Of a stretch of DNA of 64,000 bases, positions 1 to 10,700 are shown one piece after another. Location of the stretch: contig NC_087083.1 of the NCBI RefSeq assembly GCF_026151205.1, positions 14,320,944-14,384,943 of the forward strand, in the 5' to 3' direction. The stretch's first letter is position 1. Every line of letters begins with the position of its first letter. Origin of the DNA: Bolinopsis microptera. Its lineage: Eukaryota; Ctenophora; Tentaculata; Lobata; Bolinopsidae. The translations under genes and the position numbers were made by a program. The notes under the pieces were generated by a model. That model had not been told where the DNA came from, ran no database searches, and was given only the letters and a program-made list of their open reading frames with translations.

Positions 1-3000
1 CTAACGTGTACAATTGTCCGGCAGGTTCTCAGTGCCACTATTCCACCCTAACCTGTACAATTGTCCGGCAGGTTCTCAGTGCCACTATTCCACCCTAACC
101 TGTACAATTGTCCGGCAGGTTCTCAGTGCCACTATTCCACCCTAACGTGTACAATTGTCCGGCAGGTTCTCAGTGCCACTATTCCACCCTAACGTGTACT
201 ATTGTTCGGCAGGTTCTCAGTGCCACTATTCCACCCTAACGTGTACAATTGTCCGGCAGGTTCTCAGTGCCACTATTCCACCCTAACGTGTACAATTGTC
301 CGGCAGGTTCTCAGTGCCACTATTCCACCCTAACGTGTACTATTGTTCGGCAGGTTCTCAGTGCCACTATTCCACCCTAACGTGTACAATTGTCCGGCAG
401 GTTCTCAGTGCCACTATTCCACCCTAACGTGTACAATTGTCCGGCAGGTTCTCAGTGCCACTATTCCACCCTAACGTGTACAATTGTCCGGCAGGTTCTC
501 AGTGCCACTATTCCACCCTAACGTGTACAATTGTCCGGCAGGTTCTCAGTGCCACTATTCCACCCTAACGTGTACAATTGTCCGGCAGGTTCTCAGTGCC
601 ACTATTCCACCCTAACGTGTACAATTGTCCGGCAGGTTCTCAGTGCCACTATTCCACCCTAACGTGTACTATTGTCCGGCAGGTTCTCAGTGCCACTATT
701 CCACCCTAACGTGTACAATTGTCCGGCAGGTTCTCAGTGCCACTATTCCACCCTAACGTGTACAATTGTCCGGCAGGTTCTCAGTGCCACTATTCCACCC
801 TAACGTGTACAATTGTCCGGCAGGTTCTCAGTGCCACTATTCCACCCTAACGTGTACAATTGTCCGGCAGGTTCTCAGTGCCACTATTCCACCCTAACGT
901 GTACAATTGTCCGGCAGGTTCTCAGTGCCACTATTCCACCCTAACGTGTACAATTGTCCGGCAGGTTCTCAGTGCCACTATTCCACCCTAACGTGTACAA
1001 TTGTCCGGCAGGTTCTCAGTGCCACTATTCCACCCTAACGTGTACAATTGTCCGGCAGGTTCTCAGTGCCACTATTCCACCCTAACGTGTACAATTGTCC
1101 GGCAGGTTCTCAGTGCCACTATTCCACCCTAACGTGTACAATTGTCCGGCAGGTTCTCAGTGCCACTATTCCACCCTAACGTGTACAATTGTCCGGCAGG
1201 TTCTCAGTGCCACTATTCCACCCTAACGTGTACAATTGTCCGGCAGGTTCTCAGTGCCACTATTCCACCCTAACGTGTACAATTGTCCGGCAGGTTCTCA
1301 GTGCCACTATTCCACCCTAACGTGTACAATTGTCCGGCAGGTTCTCAGTGCCACTATTCCACCCTAACGTGTACAATTGTCCGGCAGGTTCTCAGTGCCA
1401 CTATTCCACCCTAACGTGTACAATTGTCCGGCAGGTTCTCAGTGCCACTATTCCACCCTAACGTGTACAATTGTCCGGCAGGTTCTCAGTGCCACTATTC
1501 CACCCTAACGTGTACAATTGTCCGGCAGGTTCTCAGTGCCACTATTCCACCCTAACGTGTACACTTGTCCGGCAGGTTCTCAGTGCCACTATTCCACCCT
1601 AACGTGTACAATTGTCCGGCAGGTTCTCAGTGCCACTATTCCACCCTAACGTGTACAATTGTCCGGCAGGTTCTCGGTGCCACTATTCCACCCTAACGTG
1701 TACAATTGTCCGGCAGGTTCTCAGTGCCACTATTCCACCCTAACGTGTACAATTGTCCGGCAGGTTCTCAGTGCCACTATTCCACCCTAACGTGTACAAT
1801 TGTCCGGCAGGTTCTCAGTGCCACTATTCCACCCTAACGTGTACAATTGTCCGGCAGGTTCTCAGTGCCACTATTCCACCCTAACGTGTACAATTGTCCG
1901 GCAGGTTCTCAGTGCCACTATTCCACCCTAACGTGTACAATTGTCCGGCAGGTTCTCAGTGCCACTATTCCACCCTAACGTGTACAATTGTCCGGCAGGT
2001 TCTCAGTGCCACTATTCCACCCTAACGTGTACAATTGTCCGGCAGGTTCTCAGTGCCACTATTCCACCCTAACGTGTACAATTGTCCGGCAGGTTCTCAG
2101 TGCCACTATTCCACCCTAACGTGTACAATTGTCCGGCAGGTTCTCAGTGCCACTATTCCACCCTAACGTGTACAATTGTCCGGCAGGTTCTCAGTGCCAC
2201 TATTCCACCCTAACGTGTACAATTGTCCGGCAGGTTCTCAGTGCCACTATTCCACCCTAACGTGTACAATTGTCCGGCAGGTTCTCAGTGCCACTATTCC
2301 ACCCTAACGTGTACAATTGTCCGGCAGGTTCTCAGTGCCACTATTCCACCCTAACGTGTACAATTGTCCGGCAGGTTCTCAGTGCCACTATTCCACCCTA
2401 ACGTGTACAATTGTCCGGCAGGTTCTCAGTGCCACTATTCCACCCTAACGTGTACAATTGTCCGGCAGGTTCTCAGTGCCACTATTCCACCCTAACGTGT
2501 ACAATTGTCCGGCAGGTTCTCAGTGCCACTATTCCACCCTAACGTGTACAATTGTCCGGCAGGTTCTCAGTGCCACTATTCCACCCTAACGTGTACAATT
2601 GTCCGGCAGGTTCTCAGTGCCACTATTCCACCCTAACGTGTACAATTGTCCGGCAGGTTCTCAGTGCCACTATTCCACCCTAACGTGTACAATTGTCCGG
2701 CAGGTTCTCAGTGCCACTATTCCACCCTAACGTGTACAATTGTCCGGCAGGTTCTCAGTGCCACTATTTCACCCTAACGTGTACAATTGTCCGGCAGGTT
2801 CTCAGTGCCACTATTCCACCCTAACGTGTACAATTGTCCGGCAGGTTCTCAGTGCCACTATTCCACCCTAACGTGTACAATTGTCCGGCAGGTTCTCAGT
2901 GCCACTATTCCACCCTAACGTGTACAATTGTCCGGCAGGTTCTCAGTGCCACTATTCCACCCTAACGTGTACAATTGTCCGGCAGGTTCTCAGTGCCACT

Positions 3001-3110
3001 ATTCCACCCTAACGTGTACAATTGTCCGGCAGGTTCTCAGTGCCACTATTCCACCCTAACGTGTACAATTGTCCGGCAGGTTCTCAGTGCCACTATTCCA
3101 CCCTAACGTG
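1..3110 (+). repeat. 47-bp minisatellite spanning the UBE2G2 3' splice site
   Basis: About 66 near-identical 47-bp units run from the window edge into the coding exon at 3080. Each unit holds 13 bp of intron end (TTGTCCGGCAG and two bases) and the first 34 bp of the exon, which would read [11 protein letters not shown]. The array is therefore a tandem duplication of the intron-exon boundary. CCTAAC inside each unit also resembles a branch point. Variants are rare (CTGTAC in the first copies, TATTGTTCGG in a few). The unit is not a multiple of three, so using an upstream acceptor would shift the frame. Confidence 0.95.
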
Positions 3111-3656
3111 TACTCGTGCGGTAAGGTGTGTATCAGTATCCTACACCCACCTGGAGACGACCCCCTGGGCTACGAGCACTCTTCAGAGAGGTGGTCTCCT
3201 GTACAGAGTGTGGAGAAGATACTCCTCTCTGTTATCAGCATGTTGGGTTAGTACTTAGTTCCCTCAATATGATTTTAAATGTACTGTTCAATGCACTGTT
3301 CAATGTACTGTTCAATGTACTGTTCAATGTACTGTTAAATATATGCTATTTAATGTACTATTCAATGTACTGTTCAATGTACTAGAGTCAATGGATCCTG
3401 TAATGTGAACTGAATACAAGTTCTGATTTGTTCTGCTTTTTATGGATTGTAGTATTTGAGGTGTTACTGTTTAGGATTCACTGTAAGTAACCCGATTGTA
3501 CTAAATCTCCCACACTCTGATAATACCTCCCTATTTTCAGCTGAGCCGAACCCGGAAAGTGGGGCTAATGTTGACGCTTGTAAGATGTGGCGAGACAACA
3601 GGGACGGGTTCCTGAGGGAAGCTGATAAAGCTGTCAGACGTACTCTGGGACTCTGA
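3080..3656 (+). CDS. UBE2G2: UBE2G2-like ubiquitin-conjugating enzyme E2, last two exons
   Basis: E2 enzyme of the ER-associated degradation pathway, which in other animals transfers ubiquitin with gp78/HRD1-type E3 ligases. Exon A is 3080-3246 (acceptor CGGCAG|G, donor G|GTTAGT) and exon B is 3541-3656 (acceptor TTTTCAG|CT, stop TGA 3654-3656); phases agree. Exon A reads [17 protein letters not shown], with the HPN motif and the catalytic cysteine codon at 3129-3131, followed by the acidic-loop region [10 protein letters not shown] and [19 protein letters not shown]. Exon B reads [18 protein letters not shown] and ends TLGL. These motifs fit UBE2G2 better than UBE2G1 or CDC34. The N-terminal exons lie upstream of the window. 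Confidence 0.93.
3276..3385 (+). repeat. 12-bp tandem repeat in UBE2G2 last intron
   Basis: About eight degenerate copies of AATGTACTGTTC start 30 bp after the donor at 3247. Unlike the larger arrays, the unit does not contain the splice site. Confidence 0.85.
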
Positions 3657-3752
3657 AGTTAGAAGTAGTACACGTGCAAACTGCGCCGCGCACAGACGTA
3701 CTCTTGGACTCTGAAGTTAGAAGTAGTACACGTGCAAACTGCGCCGCGCACA
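3637..3752 (+). repeat. 58-bp tandem duplication across the UBE2G2 stop codon
   Basis: Two copies (3637-3694 and 3695-3752) contain the last seven codons, the TGA and 38 bp of 3' UTR. The first copy is used as the real C terminus; the second differs by about one base (CTCTTGG for CTCTGGG) and is untranslated. Confidence 0.92.
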
Positions 3753-4619
3753 ATGTCGCGTGTATTGTATGATTTCGTGCCAGTTTTGAGGAGGAGAAGA
3801 ATTCAAGAAAGATCGGATATGTGAGAAAACATCCCTCTTATCTGTGAACTACAAACATGATTATTAAATCACTGACATCGATTGGGCTTCATTTAAATGA
3901 CTTCGTTTAAGATACCTATTAAATTGTACAATTATATTGATTCGATAAGTAGCCATTACTATAAGATAAGCTGTAGAATTACGGAAATTATGTAGTTTTA
4001 AGCCACTAATTATCTTGTATGCGCTGGTTACTCATTTACTGATGTATTAGTGTAAAGTGTTGATTTAATGAATTACTGTGCTGTAGTCCGAATTTTCTTT
4101 GCTGCTAATTGAGTTTTCCTTAAATCTTATAATTTTCAAGTTGTGGTGCAAATTTATAATTCAAATCGGACTTGGTGTGTCATTAACTTTAGTCCAAATA
4201 TTATTGCGTGTTTTTGGTTCAGTTGTGGTTATCAAACTTTAGAACTCTGAATTTGAGTTCTCCAATCTCCATGTAAGTAATGTTAGTTATTGTCCGCGCT
4301 AACCTTCTTACCAACCCTAGGTATGGTTATATGATGAAGCCTCACTTATCAGGCGTTATTCACTGGAACTTCACACTGCTCAACTGAGAAACATTCCAAC
4401 TTTAAAGAATCGCTCCACCATTTCAGTGTCACTTGTATTTCAACTGAGAAATTCTCATTTTAGAAACTGAATAAAGACTATAACTTTGAATCAAATTGGT
4501 GTGGTCATTGGTGGTAAAGCATCTGTTTTGAGCGGAAGTTGTATACTAAAAAGAGAGGCTCGCCCAACATTTCATGTAAAAGATATCAGGCAGGGAAGTT
4601 GTCCAGTAACGTGTAAGAG
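3753..4619. other. Intergenic: UBE2G2 3' UTR and upstream region of RMDN
   Basis: No reading frame is supported here. ATTAAA near 3864 and AATAAA near 4469 are possible polyadenylation signals. The RMDN promoter must lie here, but I see no clear core element. Confidence 0.5.
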
Positions 4620-4727
4620 ATGGGCCTGATAAGTACAACACGGACTATAATGTACTGTATGGCAGCTGTTGTAACTACGGGGTGTGTCGGATTCACTGTT
4701 AACGCTTATATCCTCTACTTACTCAGG
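4620..4727 (+). CDS. RMDN: RMDN exon 1: N-terminal membrane anchor
   Basis: ATG at 4620 opens 36 codons starting MGLISTTRT, followed by a hydrophobic stretch of about 20 residues ending in YLLR. The donor is AGG|GTAACA in phase 0, matching the phase-0 acceptor at 5294. This start was chosen because it gives the anchor expected for the family and the correct phase. Confidence 0.75.
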
Positions 4728-7700
4728 GTAACATAATAAGGACCAGTTAATTAAGTTAAGTGCTCCATATTCCGAACATGTATTTCTCAGTGTTCATAAT
4801 GTATGCGATGAACAAGCAGAAAAAGAACCGGATGATAAAATCCGTTTGAGGTTAACCTGTAATTGCTAGTAAAACTTTAAACGGGTTTAACTTCCTTTCG
4901 GTTCCTTATATTAGTGTAAATTTAGCAACTTTTTTACACTTTTTGGAAAGGTTGACCTGATGATTCCAAGGAACCACTGTACCAAACCTCAAGATCAGGA
5001 AGTGGCTGGTTTTCTCAACTAAGAAACCGAAAAATTTAACAATTTAGACCTGTTCCAGCTTTGTTAGTACTGACAGGTAAACCTCAAACTTTGGCGAGGA
5101 CCATCTCAGGAACGCAAGGCCAGATTTGAACCGGTTCTACTTGTTCGACTCCAGCAGCTGTTTCATATATAATATATGAAAACTGAAAATTTACGTTTTT
5201 GGTCTAGATAAGATAATAGTCTGGATAAAATCATTTTTATTATCAGAGACTCAAATTAAAAACCTCTCCTCCACCTCATCAACACCCCTTCAGGAGAATG
5301 TGAAACGACTAGAATTGGAGATAACCGCACTGAGACGTGAACTCACGCAGGTTGATGGTGACGTCACACGGTCATCACGTGACGTCACACGGTCATCACG
5401 TGACGTCACACGTGACAGAGCCTCTGATAGTGAGAGTGAGGATGAATTTCAGCTAGCTCTCGAGAGCATACCTTCACAAAGGTACCCAGCTTTGTTCATA
5501 GGTCCTGATATCTAAATTCCGCGATACATTCTATGATTTTAGCGTGTTTCTTTAATAAAACTATAATGTAAATAGTTTTCAGTTATTTTACTGCATCCAA
5601 TTTTCAGTATTATAGCCCAAGGAACGGACAGCCTGTGTACAGACAGACAGTGCGAGAGTGGCTTGTTAACACTGTGTCAGAGTATTGATAAGGATCACGA
5701 TACTCTCAAGTTAACGGAGCAAGGCTGTGAGCAAGGTCTTACTACACTCACACAACTTAATGATCAGGTAGGATACAGTGTTCCTTACACTCACACAACT
5801 AAATAACCAGGTAGGATACAGTGTTCCCTACACTCACACAACTAAATAACCAGGTAGGATACAGTATTCCCTATACACTCACACAACTTAATAACCAGGT
5901 AGGATACAGTGTTCCTTACACTCACACAACTAAATAACCAGGTAGGATACAGTGTTCCCTACACTCACACAACTAAATAACCAGGTAGAATACAGTGTTC
6001 CCTACACTCACACAACTTAATGATCAGGTAGGATACAGTGTTCCTTACACTCACACAACTAAATAACCAGGTAGAATACAGTGTTCCCTACACTCACACA
6101 ACTTAATGATCAGGTAGGATACAGTGTTCCCTACACTCACACAACTAAATAACCAGGTAGAATACAGTGTTCCCTACACTCACACAACTTAATGATCAGG
6201 TAGGATACAGTGTTCCCTACACTCACACAACTTAATGACCAGGTAGGATACAGTGTTCCTTACACTCACTCAACTTAATGACCAGGTAGGATACAGTGTT
6301 CCTTACACTCACTCAACTAAATAACCAGGTAGGATACAGTGTTCCTTACACTCACACAACTAAATAACCAGGTAGGATACAGTGTTCCTTACACTCACAC
6401 AACTTAATGATCAGGTAGGATACAGTGTTCCCTACACTCACACAACTTAATAACCAGGTAGGATACAGTGTTCCCTACACTCACACAACTAAATAACCAG
6501 GTAGGATACAGTGTTCCTTACACTCACACAACTAAATAACCAGGTAGGATACAGTGTTCCTTACACTCACACAACTTAATGATCAGGTAGGATACAGTGT
6601 TCCCTACACTCACACAACTTAATGATCAGGTAAGATACAGTGTTCCTTACACTCACTCAACTTAATGATCAGGTAGGATACAGTGTTCCCTACACTCACA
6701 CAACTTAATGATCAGGTAGGATACAGTGTTCCTTACACTCACACAACTTAATGATCAGGTAGGATACAGTGTTCCCTACACTCACACAACTTAATGATCA
6801 GGTAGGATACAGTGTTCCCTACACTCACACAACTTAATAACCAGGTAGGATACAGTGTTCCTTACACTCACTCAACTTAATGATCAGGTAGGATACAGTG
6901 TTCCTTACACTCACTCAACTTGATGACCAGGTAAGATACAGTGTTCCTTACACTCACTCAACTTAATGACCAGGTAAGATACAGTGTTCCTTACACTCAC
7001 ACAACTAAATAACCAGGTAGGATACAGTGTTCCTTACACTCACACAACTTAATGATCAGGTAGGATACAGTGTTCCCTACACTCACACAACTAAATAACC
7101 AGGTAGGATACAGTGTTCCCTACACTCACACAACTAAATAACCAGGTAGGATACAGTGTTCCCTACACTCACACAACTAAATAACCAGGTAGGATACAGT
7201 GTTCCTTACACTCACACAACTTAATGATCAGGTAGGATACAGTGTTCCCTACACTCACACAACTAAATAACCAGGTAGGATACAGTGTTCCTTACACTCA
7301 CACAACTAAATAACCAGGTAGGATACAGTGTTCCCTACACTCACACAACTTAATAACCAGGTAGGATACAGTGTTCCCTACACTCACACAACTTAATGAC
7401 CAGGTAGGATACAGTGTTCCCATATTATTTATTAAGGAAATGTTTGAAGTTTTATTACTAAACTAATTAATTTGAATCAGTAACCAGTAGTCACTTATTA
7501 ACCAGGAGTCACAAAGTAAGCATGAATCACTAAGTAACCAGGAGTCACTAAGTAACCAGTAGCTCAGGTCACTAAGTAACCAGTGGGGGGGGTACCAATG
7601 GCATAAATGGCATAATGGAGAATTGGCCAAGCAAAATTTCCATTTATGCCATGAAATTTCTATGCCATTTGACGATTTTTATGCCATTTGACGATTTTTA

Positions 7701-10700
7701 TGCCATTTGTCTCCATTTTATGCCATTCGAAATATGAAATTTTAAAACTTTGAACTGAGAATTTAATAACGAATAGTCTGCACTACACTAGTACTGTCCA
7801 CCTTTATCTCTATTTATTGTACTAGTACAACATTTATTTTCACCCATTAAATTCCTCAAAATATCCCTAGCAATGGGCATTATTGATTATAATGACGTTC
7901 AATTATGTATATCAATATGATATGAGAATTTGGTTGATAGTGGACAAGTGACCGGGCAGTATGGCATAGTACACGCTACACACCATATAACAGAGAGGAC
8001 AGTCGACTGAATGCTCCGAGTCAATCGAATATCCAAATTAACAGTGGAAAACTGTAACAGAGAGGCTGGGCCTGGTTGGCCCACGAGAGGATAGCATATG
8101 GATGCTTTGCCTACCTCTGGGGTATGACAGTCCTGTGGGAGTTTGCCAGTGGAATCAAGATGTTTAATCAAGGATGATGGTAAGTGTTGTGGGGTGTGTC
8201 ATAGATAAACGCTTAAGTGGTGGTTGAGTGTGGAAGAGAGAGGCGGAATAAGACGGCGTTAAAGTAGTCGCTATGTTACACCTGTCTGGTCCAACTCCTC
8301 CGGCACCACTAAGCGTTTAGTGTGGTTTGTAAAGTTGACAATGGTGGAGATGTGTTGGTTGTCGAATATGTCATTGACAGAGAGGTAGTAGTCCCGGAAA
8401 TATTGACCTCTTATTTGTGCAATAGCCGGGCACTGTCCGAGAAAGTGTGAGACAGTCTCCTCTCCGTCGCCGCATTAAGGACAAGCACTTGTGTCTGATT
8501 TGCGAATGGTGTGTAGGTGTTTGTTGAGGCCACAATGTCCCGTGATGAGGTGCACTGCAGTTCTGTAATTTTGTCTGTTGTTACCGAGTGTAGTGTTGAG
8601 ATTTTTGATGATGTTGATGTTTTTATGTCCAAGTGTCAGTTTAGTGTGTCTGGGACCATCAGTAATCCATGATTCTTGATTAAGTTTTGTGACTTTGTCG
8701 TTGATCAGGCGTTTGATGTAAGATTGTGGTATTGGGCAATTCAAAGTGGATTCACTGGTTGTGCCTTTTTTGGCCAGCTCGTCTGCTTTTTCATTACCCC
8801 ACAATCCGATGTGTGCTGCTATCCATCTGATTTCTAAGGTGTTAGTGGATCCGAGTGTATTGAGGGTGTCGTAACAGTCTCTAGTAGTTCTACTCCTCGT
8901 TGAAGGTGAGGATATAGCTTGAATAGAGGAGAGACTGTCCATATGATGATATGTGTGTTTTTGTAAGTTGATAGATATTTACAAGCTTCGATGATGGCAG
9001 TGAGTTCTGTTTGATAAACGGTGCAATAATCGGGAAGCTTGAATGATCTTTCATCTAGTGTAGTGTTGTTGTTGTCTGTGGTGATAATATAACCAGCCCC
9101 GCTACCTGAGTCTGTGCTTGACCCGTCTGTGTAGCAGGTGATGGTTTCACTGGGGATGTTGTCGATGGTGTTTTGGAGTGAGCCTCTATATTCGATGTTG
9201 TCAGCTCCAGGAGTGGTGACCGTGAAGCGTCGTTCAAGCATCTTGGTTGGTATAGATAGGTCTCTCTCTGCTTTGGGTGGTATGTTGAGGTCTACCATGA
9301 ATTGTTTGTTGATAGTGGTGTGAGTTGTGATGGTACCTTTTCTGGGGGCGATAGTTTCGAGGGTTAGGCTTTCGTAGGCTTGAAGCCTGGCTGTGCCCTT
9401 GCTGCCTCACCTCTCAGGAAAAGTATGATATCTGGAGTGTTAGTGAGGTGGTTCAGTGCGATGAAGGGAGTACTAGGCATGGCACCAGACATCATTCTCA
9501 ATGCCAATGCCTGAACTCGTTTGAACTTCCTCGCGTTGGTGTCTGTTTGGGTTGCCCTAATCCATATACTACAGCAGTATGATAGAATAGGTCTGATGAC
9601 AGCGGTGTACATCCATTTGCATGTTTTAGGGCTCATACCCCAAGTGGGGCCGACAGCTCTTCTACATTGCATAAGGGATGCCGTAGCTTTTTTGGTGGTA
9701 TTGGTGATATGTTCATTGAAATTGAGCTTGCTGTCGAGGGTCACTCCTAGGAATTTGGCAGATCTGGATAGACCTATAGTGGTGTTACCCACCACCACAG
9801 GTCTAAGTGTCCATTTCTTATTCCAGGTAAACATGACTATTTGTGTTTTGAGTGCGCTTATGGATAGATCTTTGGTTTGGCACCATTTTTCTATTGTGTT
9901 GATGGTTTTGCGTGTTCTGTTCCAGATGATATCTAAATCATTCCCCTCCGCTAGAGAAAGCAGATCATCTGCAAAAGCTTGCAGATAACCTGGTATGTCT
10001 CTTGCGGTGTAGGCCAGGAGATCATCGACTACCAGGTTCCAAAGGAAAGGGGAAAGGATGCCACCTTGGGGGCACCCGCTCCGGATCCGAACCCTTTTCG
10101 ACTTATCCTTATGATTTAATGTGATGAATCTGTTAGTTACCATGTTGATAATCCATTTTGCTGTGGCCGGATCCACTTTCGTGGTCTTGATAGCGTCAGA
10201 AATAGCCTTGAAAGAGACATTATCAAAAGCTCCCTCTATATCTAGAAAGACTCCTAAGACATATCCCTTCTTAGCTATCCTGCGCTCGATGGTGTGAGTA
10301 ACTTTATGAAGGGCTGCTTCGGGTGAACATCCCTTCTTAAAGCCAAATTGTCGTTTGTTGATGTCTTTAGCGTGTTGCATATGCCACAGTATCGCCTTCT
10401 CCTGTAGTTTTAATATCACAGGAGAAAGGGTGATAGTGCGAAATGATTTCGGTTGGTTGTAGTCAGTTTTTCCAGGCTTTGGGAGAAAGATTCCAAGGGA
10501 TTCTTTCCACAAAGTTGGAATGTGTCGGGTTTCATGATTTTTTGTCATAATGGTTCTGGTGATGTCTTTGATGTGTGTCCAAGCTTTCTGTATGATGATA
10601 GGTTTGAGGGTGTCGGGTCCAGCAGCTTTCAACGGATCAAAGGATTTAAGAGCCTCCTCGATTCTGTCTGGGCTGTAGATGGTATTGAGTAAGGTGGTGG

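Noticed and set aside
9521-10692. Plus-strand frames of 79 to 155 codons opposite the LINE
   Set aside because: Antisense shadows of the reverse transcriptase frame.
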